A stretch of DNA of 64,000 bases from an uncultured Lachnospiraceae bacterium (GCA_947588675.1 CANPYY010000002.1:56934-120933), one strand, 5' to 3'. Positions 50,345 through 59,788 are shown, counted from the stretch's first letter. Numbers and translations: made by a program. Notes: generated from the letters alone by a model not told the origin.

Positions 50345-51751
50345 TTATAATCTTTTCTTTGCACGTTCAGGATAATAGCTTAATCTGAATTTGAATACAT
50401 AATCATTGGAATATGCCCACAACTGTGCGTCTGTCCACAGGCAGAAATTAGCGTTTCTGCTTCTTGGGGTAGTATCAAAATGATACCATCCTCCGTTTAT
50501 ATATGCCAGATTCCAATAGTGTTTTCTTCCTCCCGGAGTAGGATACCTTTTTATCATTATGCTCGGAATACCTGCCCTGAGAAGAATCAGTCTTGTTATC
50601 GAATAATGAGTATAACAGTTTCCTGCCCTGTACCTGAGCGCCCGCAATGCCTCATCCCTCCACTGACTGTGCGGAGAATATGAGGAATACGACATATATC
50701 CGCGGATATATCTGTATATCGCTCTTGCCTTTTTTTCTTTAGACCAGCCTTTTTTCGTAATTCTTTTAATAATGCCATCCGCCGCCTTTTCCTGGCTTTT
50801 CGGATGATATACCTTTACTTTAGCCCATGATTTAGCTTTATTGCCCGCATTGTCCTCAGCAATAAACCAAAGTTTATAAGTTCCTTCTTTTTCCCATTTT
50901 ATATCACTCGTATCTGCTTCAACCTCAATTTCACCATCACGTTCATCATATGCTGTAACAAACTGGCTGAAATCATATGTATCTTTCATATCAGAATAAT
51001 ACACGCGCACAATATCGCCGTCGCCGGTATAACTTTTACCTTTTACAAGTCCCGTAATCTCAGGCGGTTCGGTATCAGGCGTGCTCCATTTAAGAAAATA
51101 ATCATCATATTCGGCATTATATATATATATTGCTTTTCCCGAATAGACTGCTACCTTAATAAAAGTAAGCGCCGACAATGAACCGTTATATTCTGCAGGC
51201 ATATTGTCGCTGAAAAACGCCTCTATGCTGTCTTCAGGCTCCAGATTATAAGCCGTAAGGGTAACAATTTCTTCAGGATTGTCATTTAATGAGTAATAAT
51301 ATATTATCTTTTTTACTTTATCATATTCAGCATTATTTGTAACAATATACTGATATCTGGTTACTCCGGTTGTTTCATCATATACGGAAATATCTTCTCT
51401 GGATATCTCCGAAATGGCAACAGGTATATTTTCAGGTTTCCTTTTCCGCTTCTCTACATTAATAGTATACTTTTTCTGTACCTCGTCATCATATATTACG
51501 GAAACCGTCGTCGTACCTTCCTGTTTACCTGTCACAATACCATTTTTATCAACACAGGCTATGGTACTGTCATTGCATTTATACCTCACATCATCTTCAT
51601 CTGCTTTAAGTTTAACCTGTCTTCCTATTTTAACTGTCTTTACATATTTTTCTTCTGCTCTCACATTTACATTTACGGCAATACACGCGCCAAACATAAG
51701 TACAGCCATAACCGGTAATATAAATTGCATTTTCATTTTTCTCATTATCAT
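50345..51751 (-). CDS. Secreted transglutaminase-like protein with BIG2 and Ig-like domains
   Basis: A 468-residue exported protein. A signal peptide (to about residue 32) is followed by a BIG2-like domain (about 35-100), a beta domain (about 110-225), an Ig-like domain of the DUF5011 kind (about 228-315, with DERDGEIEVEADTSDI) and a transglutaminase-like core (about 335-468). The core has Cys in YRAGNCYTHYS, His in GRKHYWNLAYI, and Asp in WYHFDTTP, the papain-like triad. Bacterial members are often peptidases or amidases rather than cross-linkers. The start follows AAGGTGA. Confidence 0.88.
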   Translation of the reverse strand: MIMRKMKMQFILPVMAVLMFGACIAVNVNVRAEEKYVKTVKIGRQVKLKADEDDVRYKCNDSTIACVDKNGIVTGKQEGTTTVSVIYDDEVQKKYTINVEKRKRKPENIPVAISEISREDISVYDETTGVTRYQYIVTNNAEYDKVKKIIYYYSLNDNPEEIVTLTAYNLEPEDSIEAFFSDNMPAEYNGSLSALTFIKVAVYSGKAIYIYNAEYDDYFLKWSTPDTEPPEITGLVKGKSYTGDGDIVRVYYSDMKDTYDFSQFVTAYDERDGEIEVEADTSDIKWEKEGTYKLWFIAEDNAGNKAKSWAKVKVYHPKSQEKAADGIIKRITKKGWSKEKKARAIYRYIRGYMSYSSYSPHSQWRDEALRALRYRAGNCYTHYSITRLILLRAGIPSIMIKRYPTPGGRKHYWNLAYINGGWYHFDTTPRSRNANFCLWTDAQLWAYSNDYVFKFRLSYYPERAKKRL

Positions 51752-51790
51752 TTTTCTATTTCACCTTATTGTTATTTTTAATTTGCTTTA

Positions 51791-52279
51791 TCATGCTTTG
51801 ATATATCTTATATTAATTACTTCGTCGTCCTCTATCTGAATCTGAAGTTTGGAATTTCCTTTTTTATAAGTATAAACTCCAAGATAATCTTTTTTATCTC
51901 CATATTTCTCCTGCACGCTGCTATAAGAACTTCCGATTTTTATACCCTCTTTAGTAGATACCCTGGAGGTTAAAAACGTTATGCCGTTTATATATTCGGG
52001 TCCGTTATCTGTATTGGAATATGTATACAGGATAAAATCATTATATTTATATATACGGTCCTTTCCATTATAGGCGCAGCTCTTTGTCACTTTTTTGCTC
52101 TTAGGCTTTCCCGCCTTTTTAATAAGGCTTTTTGCAGGTCCATCCATATAAACGGTTACCTTTTTATAAGTAAACCTATACGACTTTGATTTTGCCTGTA
52201 CCGATGGAGTAACCTGTAAAAATACCATTGCCATTACTAATAATAACACTAATAAACTGCATTTTTTTGTTAATTTCAT
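51791..52279 (-). CDS. Small exported protein of unknown function
   Basis: A 162-residue exported protein with a clear signal peptide (about 1-30, ending VQA). The mature part is basic, strand-rich and has one conserved-looking segment (EGIKIGSSYSSVQEKYG) resembling the 'G..IGSS..DV...YG' repeats in some Firmicutes surface proteins. No catalytic motif is visible. It lies between the transglutaminase-like and SGNH genes with short gaps (28-39 bases), so it is probably part of the same transcript. The start follows GAGGGATAGAA. Confidence 0.65.
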   Translation of the reverse strand: MKLTKKCSLLVLLLVMAMVFLQVTPSVQAKSKSYRFTYKKVTVYMDGPAKSLIKKAGKPKSKKVTKSCAYNGKDRIYKYNDFILYTYSNTDNGPEYINGITFLTSRVSTKEGIKIGSSYSSVQEKYGDKKDYLGVYTYKKGNSKLQIQIEDDEVINIRYIKA

Positions 52280-52307
52280 TTCTATCCCTCATTTCTTTTT
52301 TTATGTT

Positions 52308-53513
52308 CTAATAACTTATTACTTTTCCATACTTATTGATTTCTTCCTGCTGCGCCTGTATCATATCGTTATAAAACTTCTGTTTTTCCTCATATACATT
52401 ATCATAAACAGGTTCTCCCCTGTGGTCCCCGATACCATATTCCGTTGCAAGAATCTTCCCCAGATACTCAGAAACCTTATCCGCACCGCTTCTGTTCATA
52501 TGAAGTCCTCCGTCATAAGTATCCGTTTCATAATCTATTAAAATCTCATCCAAATGTTCATAAAAATTGATATATCTTAAACCATACTTTTCCGAATATT
52601 CATCCACTTGCCGCTCGTATGAATCATACCATACAGGCGCAAGGCTTGGGGCTTTAATCAATATAAGCTTTATATTATTTTCTTCACACAGAATACGCAG
52701 TTTATCCATATATTCCATTGAAAAATCACTGAATTTTTCTCCTTTATCAACTTTTGGCAAAGGATTCTCCGGCTCATCATCTTCTTCAGTAACTATCTCT
52801 GCCCACGGATCAATGATATCCTCCTCCGGCGCAAATGAAAGGTTCTGATTTTCATCATTTTCCTCCGTTTCTCCATAAGCAGACAGCCATGACGTGTCAG
52901 CTACGTCAGATTCGCTTACAGGCAATACGTCTATTCTCATATAATATCCGTTATTAGCCACCTTTTTTCGTTTAGCATAATATCTTATATCATCTTTATT
53001 AAGTTCAAGTATCCTGCTATGATATCTCAGGATTGGGAAAATATAATCTATCAATTTTTCACCCTTGCACATTGACGCTCTAATTGCATCAAGCTTAATT
53101 TTAGACCATTTCATTCCATCTAAAGCCATGCGGTTATATTCTTCCCTTTGCGGCTCCGAATATTTTAACGCCTGTACATTAAAAACTACTGCTTTTGGCG
53201 TTTCATATTTAAGCGTATCCTCAAGCATATAATATGACTGCCATATAAGCTGCTGCGCATTACCTCTTATGTAACTTGTAATGCCATAGCGCTGCCACAG
53301 GTATATAGGGTCTATATTTTCATATACTTCACAATCGCCAATCATAAGCACGTCATGCTCCGTCGTTTCATCATAATATTCAGCCGTAAAATTTCCCTCC
53401 GGCAAATCCGCTGCATATTTAGGAACTACAAGGCGTTGCAGCGCAATTGACGCAGCTAAAAAGAAAACAACCGACACAACTGCTGTTATTATTTTTTTTA
53501 CTGTATGTACCAT
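52308..53513 (-). CDS. SGNH/DHHW-like protein, partner of the MBOAT acyltransferase
   Basis: A 401-residue protein with an N-terminal membrane helix (about 6-27) and an external SGNH-fold domain. MIGDCEVYENIDP corresponds to block I, although the usual Ser is a Cys (GDC), and GGLHMNRSGADKV to the terminal block with Asp/Gly/His. Such proteins work with MBOAT enzymes (as DltD with DltB, or AlgJ/AlgX with AlgI) to move an acyl group onto a surface polymer. A low-complexity acidic insert is present around 210-260. The ATG at 53513 follows GAGG at 9 bases; the ATG at 53528 lacks a site. The MBOAT gene is immediately upstream. Confidence 0.82.
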   Translation of the reverse strand: MVHTVKKIITAVVSVVFFLAASIALQRLVVPKYAADLPEGNFTAEYYDETTEHDVLMIGDCEVYENIDPIYLWQRYGITSYIRGNAQQLIWQSYYMLEDTLKYETPKAVVFNVQALKYSEPQREEYNRMALDGMKWSKIKLDAIRASMCKGEKLIDYIFPILRYHSRILELNKDDIRYYAKRKKVANNGYYMRIDVLPVSESDVADTSWLSAYGETEENDENQNLSFAPEEDIIDPWAEIVTEEDDEPENPLPKVDKGEKFSDFSMEYMDKLRILCEENNIKLILIKAPSLAPVWYDSYERQVDEYSEKYGLRYINFYEHLDEILIDYETDTYDGGLHMNRSGADKVSEYLGKILATEYGIGDHRGEPVYDNVYEEKQKFYNDMIQAQQEEINKYGKVISY

Positions 53514-53535
53514 TTCTGCCATCCTCATTTATATT

Positions 53536-55068
53536 TTAAAACTGGTTATATATAAATTGCGAAACATCATATCCCTGTCCATATGCTCCAAACAGAAGCA
53601 CCATAAAAAACAATCCTACAAATACCAGATACCTTATTATATACGGTTTTTTTGAAATTTTTTCACGCACACTTCCTGTTCTTCCCAAGATACTCACTGC
53701 CAGCATAATTATTACCCCTGATAAAATAACTATATAATCTCCAAATGATAATCCCAGTTCTATCAGTTCTTTTCCTGATAACGTACTGCTTCCAAACTGC
53801 GTAAACATATGAATAAACTGTTTAATCGCAACTCTTACGCTGCCATATGTATCAAACAGCCTCAGGCAACTCATTAAAAAACAGGTTCTTAGTATCTGAA
53901 ATACATTATATAAAGCATTACCCGCCAGCTTTGGAAAACGTTTGTGAAACTTTCTGTATAAAGGAGCACACTCCTCAGATATCAGCAAAATAATTCCGTT
54001 TCCCAGTCCCCATGCAACGAAATGCCACTCGGCGCCATGCCATATTCCGGTAGCAAGCCATACGGTTATTGTCGCAATATATACCGTTACCCTGCGCGCC
54101 GCATTTGCTCCAAAACGCTTCTTAAAGAAACTTTTTATTTTTCTTACCGCCCTGCTGGTTCCACATGGATAAAAAACATAATCACGAAACCACGTTCCCA
54201 TTGAAATATGCCATCTTCTCCAATATTCCGCAGTATTTTTGGAAAAATACGGTCTGATAAAATTTTCTTTCAGATGAACCCCCAGGGTTTGAGCAATACC
54301 AATAGTAATATCAATACCGCCCGTAAAATCTGCATAAAGCTGTATCGCATAAAAAACCATGCCCAGCATTACATAAACTCCGGTATAGTAGTCAGGAGAT
54401 TCAGACAAAGCCACAACTGCAGTTCCTATCCTGTCTGCAATTACTACTTTTTTAAAATATCCCCATAGAATACGTTCCACTCCGTAGCTTATCTGCCTTA
54501 TATTAAATACATGCTTTTCATATAATGACTTTGAGATATCGTTATATCGACTGATAGGTCCCTGTATAAGCTGTGGAAAAAAAGAGATAAACAATAAAAA
54601 TTTAAAGAAATTCCTCTGCGCTTTACATTTTCCCCAATATACATCCAATAAATATGATATACCCTGAAATGTATAAAATGATATACCCAATGGAATTATA
54701 AAATTAACAAAAGAAATTTTTCCATGCCCTGTTTCATTTAACAGGAAGTTAAAATTACGTATTATAAAATTAGTATATTTTACGCATACAAGAATGCCCA
54801 GAACTATAAACAGCGCTGTAAGCATTATTATTTTCTTCCGTTTCTTTACATTTCCGATTTTCTTATTTACACAATACTCCATAGTAACGGCCGCAAAATA
54901 TATAGCCGCAGCCGTTACTATAATAAATACCGGATATCTTATATCAGCATAAGCATAAAATATAAAATTAGCCGCTAACAACAATATCCATTGCACTTTT
55001 TTGGGTATTGTATAATACAATATAAGCAATATAATCAAAAATATAATAAATTGATATGATACAAACAT
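53536..55068 (-). CDS. MBOAT family membrane O-acyltransferase (DltB/AlgI-like)
   Basis: A 510-residue polytopic membrane protein. It has about eleven helices, the family segment FFPQLIQGPISRY, QLYADFTGGIDITIGIA, AEYWRRWHISMGTWFRDYVFYP, and the catalytic His in ATGIWHGAEWHFVAWG. MBOAT proteins pass an acyl group through the membrane to an extracytoplasmic acceptor. The acyl carrier gene lies 21 bases upstream and the SGNH gene follows 22 bases downstream, matching the DltC-DltB-DltD logic. A DltA-like ligase is not present in the window, so the donor could be something other than D-alanine. Confidence 0.95.
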   Translation of the reverse strand: MFVSYQFIIFLIILLILYYTIPKKVQWILLLAANFIFYAYADIRYPVFIIVTAAAIYFAAVTMEYCVNKKIGNVKKRKKIIMLTALFIVLGILVCVKYTNFIIRNFNFLLNETGHGKISFVNFIIPLGISFYTFQGISYLLDVYWGKCKAQRNFFKFLLFISFFPQLIQGPISRYNDISKSLYEKHVFNIRQISYGVERILWGYFKKVVIADRIGTAVVALSESPDYYTGVYVMLGMVFYAIQLYADFTGGIDITIGIAQTLGVHLKENFIRPYFSKNTAEYWRRWHISMGTWFRDYVFYPCGTSRAVRKIKSFFKKRFGANAARRVTVYIATITVWLATGIWHGAEWHFVAWGLGNGIILLISEECAPLYRKFHKRFPKLAGNALYNVFQILRTCFLMSCLRLFDTYGSVRVAIKQFIHMFTQFGSSTLSGKELIELGLSFGDYIVILSGVIIMLAVSILGRTGSVREKISKKPYIIRYLVFVGLFFMVLLFGAYGQGYDVSQFIYNQF

Positions 55069-55089
55069 TTGTCCGCCCCTGACTTATCT

Positions 55090-55332
55090 TTAGTTTTTTG
55101 ATTTCATAACCATATCCGTAATACTGTCTACAGAATTAAAATTCTCTTTAACAATATCCTGCGGCGATATCTCCATATCAAATTCTTCGCCTATTTCAGA
55201 CGCCAATGTTATCAAATCAAATGAATCTAAAACCTCGTCAGCCATCAACTTATTTTCTGATTCATAATCAACGTCTTCGTTAATATCCTGTAAAATATCC
55301 AAAATGCTTTCTCTTATTTCTGTTCTTTCCAT
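55090..55332 (-). CDS. Acyl carrier protein (DltC-like)
   Basis: An 80-residue acidic carrier protein. The phosphopantetheine site is the serine in DEVLDSFDLITL, and helices around it fit the ACP/DltC fold. It should carry the acyl or aminoacyl group handed to the MBOAT enzyme directly downstream. The start follows GAGGTGTAATTA. Confidence 0.9.
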   Translation of the reverse strand: MERTEIRESILDILQDINEDVDYESENKLMADEVLDSFDLITLASEIGEEFDMEISPQDIVKENFNSVDSITDMVMKSKN

Positions 55333-55361
55333 TAATTACACCTCATTGTATATAAAATAAT

Positions 55362-55557
55362 TTAATCATCAGATATAGTTACATTTTCCAGGCTCCATAA
55401 AGCCTCAATTATACATTTCGCCTCGCAATAAATATTTAGATACTACAAACGCTTCATTATCCTGCACAGATAAAACCAGCCATTCGCATTTTTTACCTGT
55501 TTTATAGCTTTTTACACCAATATTTTTCCTAAAAACTTTTTCATTTCTTATTCCTCC
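55362..55557 (-). pseudogene. Remnant of a DUF6273 gene
   Basis: In one minus-strand frame this gap reads KSYKTGKKCEWLVLSVQ, then DNEAFVVSKYLLRGEMYN, then stop at 55405; a shifted frame continues as IEALWSLENVTISDD to a stop at 55362. Both halves line up with the EWLVL...LLSKKI and W...N..IR segments of DUF6273 found in the two large neighbours. An intact ribosome site and ATG (55544) lead into a different frame that stops after ten codons. It is best read as a decayed DUF6273 gene. Confidence 0.6.
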
Positions 55558-55564
55558 GTTTGTA

Positions 55565-57016
55565 TTATTTTTTTATCTTAATCTTTTTTACTTTACTCCA
55601 TTTACCATATACTTTTTTACCCGATGCTTTTCTGTATGCCCTTACGCGTACATAGTATTTTTTATTGGATTTTAGTTTCAACTTTAACTTACTGCCATAT
55701 ACAACCTTTGTTTTTTTCCTTATAAAATTTTTCTTTGTAGAATACTGTATCTGATATCCATTGGCAGAAGCTACCTTATACCACTTAATGCATACCTTAC
55801 CATGTTTATCTGACTTACATGACATTACTTTAGTAATTCCGGGCGCCGAAACTTCATTCCTATATGTATCCTGAGTACTTTTCGCAGTTATATTTTTATC
55901 ATTTTGAATTTTTGATGCTGATTTGACTGTTTGATTTACTGCAGGCTTTGTTGTTGGTTTAATCGTCGGCTTTGCTGTAGTCCTTACTGTTGGTCTAATC
56001 GTTGGCTTAACAATAGGTTTCATTGTTGGCGCAGGCGTTAATGTTGGGGTTGGCGCAGGCGTCGGAGTGGCAGGAGGATAAATAGTTACTGTTTTATTAC
56101 CAAGTAAAACATTACCCCCGCTTCCTATATTAATTGCATATACGTATACCTGCTGTTCTCCTACTCTATTAGTAGCGATTACCTTATCAAACCCATGGTT
56201 GTTTCCAACTCCCGGATAAGCCGCATTTACATCCTCTCTTAATGTGCCTGTACTTATCTCATATCCTTCCGCACCTGAACCCGCAGATCCTCCAATATAT
56301 ACATGAATTTTTATTGCTGTATTTACATTATCCTTATCAAACGCCCATCCTCTAACTTGTATATTACCCTGTCCGCCATTAACTACATCAAGACAGCCCT
56401 GTGGATTATATCCGTATGTTGCCTCCCATGGCGCCGAATAAATTATATATCTCGATACACTGCCTACATTAAGAGTTCTTCCCCAATTTATTTTACATCT
56501 GCTGCCATAATTACATTCGCCCAATGTCAATACATTTCCACTACGGCCTATAATCATTGCCCAATGCCCATTTGTCGCATCGGCATCTCCGCCGTAATAA
56601 TGGATTACATCTCCTGTCTTTGCATTACCTATTGCAGTCTGCCCCCATGATGTATGAGTAGAACCATACAAATCAGATGCTAATTTTTTTACAAATCCAC
56701 AACATTGTATTGCTCCGCCAAATTCATTACAGTCATATCCTCCTATACCTGCATTTGCGGTGTGTGTATTACATGGCGACCAGGTATATCCATCAGGATT
56801 ATTGCACGGACCAACATGATAATAACCTGAATATCCGTGACCGCTCTGTACCACATGATTCCAATATGCACCATTCGGAAATTTGTTTTGCATATCCATA
56901 ATTGTGGCAGCTTTTGATACTTTGCCGTTCGCTGTTACAATACATGCCAAACAAAATACGGTTAAACATAATATCCGTATACTATATCGTTTTATTAAAT
57001 ATATGCGCCTGTTCAT
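55565..57016 (-). CDS. Secreted CHAP/NlpC-type peptidase with basic C-terminal module
   Basis: A 483-residue exported protein. The signal peptide (to about residue 40) is followed by a CHAP/NlpC-P60-like domain (about 40-200) with the Cys in IQCCGFVKKL and the His in NGHWAMIIG. A second domain (about 205-310) of the GGQGNIQVRGWAFD kind follows, then a Thr/Pro-rich linker (about 315-375) and the basic fibronectin-like module (GYQIQYSTKKNFIRKKTK ... KVYGKWSKVKKIKIK). It probably cuts peptidoglycan stem peptides. The ATG at 57016 follows GAAGGT; a GTG at 57025 is possible. It lies downstream of the duplicated small genes. Confidence 0.85.
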   Translation of the reverse strand: MNRRIYLIKRYSIRILCLTVFCLACIVTANGKVSKAATIMDMQNKFPNGAYWNHVVQSGHGYSGYYHVGPCNNPDGYTWSPCNTHTANAGIGGYDCNEFGGAIQCCGFVKKLASDLYGSTHTSWGQTAIGNAKTGDVIHYYGGDADATNGHWAMIIGRSGNVLTLGECNYGSRCKINWGRTLNVGSVSRYIIYSAPWEATYGYNPQGCLDVVNGGQGNIQVRGWAFDKDNVNTAIKIHVYIGGSAGSGAEGYEISTGTLREDVNAAYPGVGNNHGFDKVIATNRVGEQQVYVYAINIGSGGNVLLGNKTVTIYPPATPTPAPTPTLTPAPTMKPIVKPTIRPTVRTTAKPTIKPTTKPAVNQTVKSASKIQNDKNITAKSTQDTYRNEVSAPGITKVMSCKSDKHGKVCIKWYKVASANGYQIQYSTKKNFIRKKTKVVYGSKLKLKLKSNKKYYVRVRAYRKASGKKVYGKWSKVKKIKIKK

Positions 57017-57145
57017 TATAGCCACTACCTTCTTTCCGCTAGACTAGCAAATCTATTCATACAACTTTTCCATGTTTCACTTTTATTTGGACAACTCAAG
57101 AAAACCAGAAAATCCTTTTCATTATAACTATCCCTTTTGTAAATC

Positions 57146-57626
57146 ATTCTATAATCAGTTAGTACCCGGAACTGCATTTTCCGCACCTGTTGTTTCCGTA
57201 TTATCTGCAGACTTTCCTTCGGGTTCCTTCACATTAACATATACACGTACTTCCATTTTCTTATGCCATGCATTGATTTTAACGCGTCCTGCACTTTTTG
57301 CTTGTATTATGCCTTTTTTGGAAATCGTAGCAATTTTTTTATTGTGAGATTTCCATTTCAGTTTTTTACCAACTAAATTCTTTGTATATTTACTTTTCTT
57401 AAACTGTTTATTTAATTTCTGTTTTACCGGCAAATTATATTCCTGTCCAACATCAAGAGTTACTTCGTCACAAGCAAAATACATCCTTGCCTGTGCAGTA
57501 AAATTTCCGTTTGGCATAATACAACCAATCATCATCGTCATTATCATAACTGCTGTAATAATAATTTTCTTTTTCATATTAATTTCTCTCCTTCATTTTT
57601 AAATATTTGTTGCAGCCTTTATTATT
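57146..57626. repeat. 481-bp direct repeat, copy A
   Basis: This is copy A of a 481-bp duplication; copy B is 59789-60269. The two differ at only six positions, all between about 57190 and 57235. Each copy contains one BIG2-like gene plus its ribosome site and flanks. The spacing between corresponding bases is 2,643. Confidence 0.95.
57155..57577 (-). CDS. Small secreted BIG2-like protein, duplicated (copy A)
   Basis: A 140-residue exported protein. A signal peptide (to about residue 29) precedes one basic BIG2-like domain (about 35-120, with GKKLKWKSHNKKIATISKKG). The acidic tail EPEGKSADNTETTGAENAV follows. It is identical to the copy at 59798 except at three residues in that tail. There is no anchor signal. 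Such short BIG2 proteins may bind wall polymers; the function is unknown. The start follows GAAGGAGAGAAATTAAT. Confidence 0.8.
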   Translation of the reverse strand: MKKKIIITAVMIMTMMIGCIMPNGNFTAQARMYFACDEVTLDVGQEYNLPVKQKLNKQFKKSKYTKNLVGKKLKWKSHNKKIATISKKGIIQAKSAGRVKINAWHKKMEVRVYVNVKEPEGKSADNTETTGAENAVPGTN

Positions 57627-57636
57627 ATTATTAATG

Positions 57637-58287
57637 TTAATAAAATGCTACTTGAACCGCAGATTTAACATATTTCTTATTTATTTTTTTATATTTTTTC
57701 TCTGACGTACGTTTATCATTATAATAATATTCTCCGTAAGGCTGTTCATTAGCGTCAAACATAACCTGCTCTCCTATCATACATACTTTTTTTAATATTC
57801 CACCTTTCAATCTAAACACATAAGATTCCGTCATTCGCCCGCCATAAGTAGATACTATAAATACTTTTTTGCTTTTTTTAACATAAAGCCAGCCTCCGCC
57901 ATTACGTGCGGTTATAGTTGCAGCATATCTCACCTTTTTCTTTATCTGTGTAAATATGTGCCAGTCTTCATTTGTTTTTAATACCATTTCTTTAATGCCA
58001 TCATTATTCAAATCAACATATTTTACCTGACCTTCTGCGGCATCCTGCGGTGACAGATAATATGGACATCCTTCTTTCTCAGATGGATATTGACCGCCAA
58101 ACGTACAATTTGCATCATACTTTATAAACACATTCATTCCATTTATGTATATATCATTTAATGTTTCCCTGTATCTGCTTTTGACGGAAGCTGAAGCTCT
58201 CGATTCCCCATTAGCTACTATGAATGATAATGTCAATATACATAGACATATAGCACTCTTTAAAATTAACTTTACTATTTTGTTCAT
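57637..58287 (-). CDS. Secreted protein with EF-hand-like 'DLNNDGIKE' motif
   Basis: A 216-residue exported protein with a signal peptide (to about residue 32). The middle has YVDLNNDGIKEMVLKT, a calcium-loop-like motif of the FG-GAP/VCBS kind, followed by strand-rich sequence. No enzyme motif is visible. It resembles in layout the 219-residue protein at 63000, suggesting a small local family. It lies inside the 2.6-kb segment bracketed by direct repeats. Confidence 0.65.
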   Translation of the reverse strand: MNKIVKLILKSAICLCILTLSFIVANGESRASASVKSRYRETLNDIYINGMNVFIKYDANCTFGGQYPSEKEGCPYYLSPQDAAEGQVKYVDLNNDGIKEMVLKTNEDWHIFTQIKKKVRYAATITARNGGGWLYVKKSKKVFIVSTYGGRMTESYVFRLKGGILKKVCMIGEQVMFDANEQPYGEYYYNDKRTSEKKYKKINKKYVKSAVQVAFY

Positions 58288-58307
58288 TGTTATATAATCC
58301 CCTCTCT

Positions 58308-58760
58308 TTATGGCAAATAAAGCTCCATCAACCTTTTTACCTTACCTTTCTGAGGTCCTAATACCCAATACGTATCTTTAAATTTTTTACCGCTTGTTGA
58401 GAATTTAGTCAAAAGTTTTTTTCTTGTAAATCCATGACAGGCTTTCTTCCACTGATATGCACTTCCTATATCTTTTAAAGTATACATATCTATATTTTTG
58501 TTATATTTTAATTTATACTTTTTATTATTCATCGACAATAACCACATATCGCCATTCGAATCAGTATAATTTTTTACTTTTTGGTAAACAACATATCTGG
58601 GTGTAACTTTAAGAATCTTCATAGATACATAATTCAGTCCGTCATAGGATAATCCCAATTCATCGGGCGTATAATATATTTGTCTGGCATACACATTATG
58701 CGGAATTACCGTAGTCGTAAACATCATAATTATTAAGAAAACCACAAAAATCCTTTTCAT
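58308..58760 (-). CDS. Small secreted protein of unknown function
   Basis: A 150-residue exported protein with a signal peptide (to about residue 25). The mature part is basic and rich in Lys and Tyr; I recognise no domain. It lies 20 bases before the DLNNDG protein gene within the repeat-bracketed segment. The start follows AAGGGGATGATTATAT. Confidence 0.55.
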   Translation of the reverse strand: MKRIFVVFLIIMMFTTTVIPHNVYARQIYYTPDELGLSYDGLNYVSMKILKVTPRYVVYQKVKNYTDSNGDMWLLSMNNKKYKLKYNKNIDMYTLKDIGSAYQWKKACHGFTRKKLLTKFSTSGKKFKDTYWVLGPQKGKVKRLMELYLP

Positions 58761-58799
58761 ATATAATCATCCCCTTTTACAAATCATTAATTATATTCT

Positions 58800-59753
58800 T
58801 TATGGTCGAAGTGCAGCACTCCATATAATTGTCGCATAACTATAGGGCATATATTTTCCTGTAAATTCACTATAAGGGGAGCCTCTGAAACAATCATCTG
58901 TACAATATGGTTTTATACTATAACCATACGGCTGGAAAAAACTATAACCACCGTCTGCATCTATTATATTTCCAGCTGAATCCTGATACAGCACCACATA
59001 TGTATAATATAATTCATCAGCTGTTCTATTTGTTATCTCGCTTTCTGCAAAATATTGTGAATATTTATAATCGTATTTCAATGCCATGTCAACGTATGCC
59101 GAGCGGTCATAACACTGCTCATTATATTCTATATCTATGCTGTTTACTATTATGCTTTCTGCCCCATTTACATACTCTTCTACAGAATAGCCCTCACCAT
59201 TTGCCTTTAAATACAACACGTGTATTGTGTCTGTCTTAATATCCCTGTTAGCAAAATCACAATAAGTTATCTTAATTTTAGCCTGTTGTACAAAATACGG
59301 ACTGTTATTCTTGACTGTAAATAACATTCCTCCACTCTGCAGCTTCGAGAAACTCACATTTATCTGTGAAGCAATCTGATCTTCTATAGAGACCGTCGGT
59401 GTTGTAGGAACAGAAGGATTTGCAGGGACATATGAATTACTTGCTGCTCTGCCTGACTTGTTATTTTTTACAACTATTTTAAAAAACAACTTCTGTCTGC
59501 CAAATTTAGCTCTCATTTTTGCTTTTCCTGCATGTCTGGCTTTTACAACGCCTTTTTTAGATATAGTTGCAACCCATTTATTATACGATTTCCATTTGAC
59601 TTTTTTAGTATTAGTTATACTAAATTTTTTACTTTGCCCTACATACAATTTATATTTTTTCATCTTTGCATAAGTATCATCCGCCGGAGCCACGCAACCA
59701 GATACAATAGCAACCGCCATAAGCAAAACAATTATTCTTTTTATAATCTTCAT
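58800..59753 (-). CDS. Secreted protein with BIG2-like domain and unassigned C-terminal domain
   Basis: A 317-residue exported protein. A lipobox-like SGC in the N-terminal helix (VAIVSGCVAP) suggests a lipoprotein. A basic BIG2-like domain (about 30-95, with KWKSYNKWVATISKKG) resembles the duplicated 140-residue protein. A linker rich in Pro and Ser and a beta-rich C-terminal domain (about 130-317) with no recognised family follow. The ATG at 59753 follows AAAGGTGATTACT; an upstream in-frame start at 59786 lacks a site. It is the third gene in the bracketed segment. Confidence 0.65.
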   Translation of the reverse strand: MKIIKRIIVLLMAVAIVSGCVAPADDTYAKMKKYKLYVGQSKKFSITNTKKVKWKSYNKWVATISKKGVVKARHAGKAKMRAKFGRQKLFFKIVVKNNKSGRAASNSYVPANPSVPTTPTVSIEDQIASQINVSFSKLQSGGMLFTVKNNSPYFVQQAKIKITYCDFANRDIKTDTIHVLYLKANGEGYSVEEYVNGAESIIVNSIDIEYNEQCYDRSAYVDMALKYDYKYSQYFAESEITNRTADELYYTYVVLYQDSAGNIIDADGGYSFFQPYGYSIKPYCTDDCFRGSPYSEFTGKYMPYSYATIIWSAALRP

Positions 59754-59788
59754 AGTAATCACCTTTCTATGTTCCTGCAAATACATTT

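Noticed and set aside
57637..58287. Calling the DLNNDG and DINKDG proteins dockerin-containing
   Set aside because: Each has a single calcium-loop-like motif inside a strand-rich context, not the paired dockerin loops.
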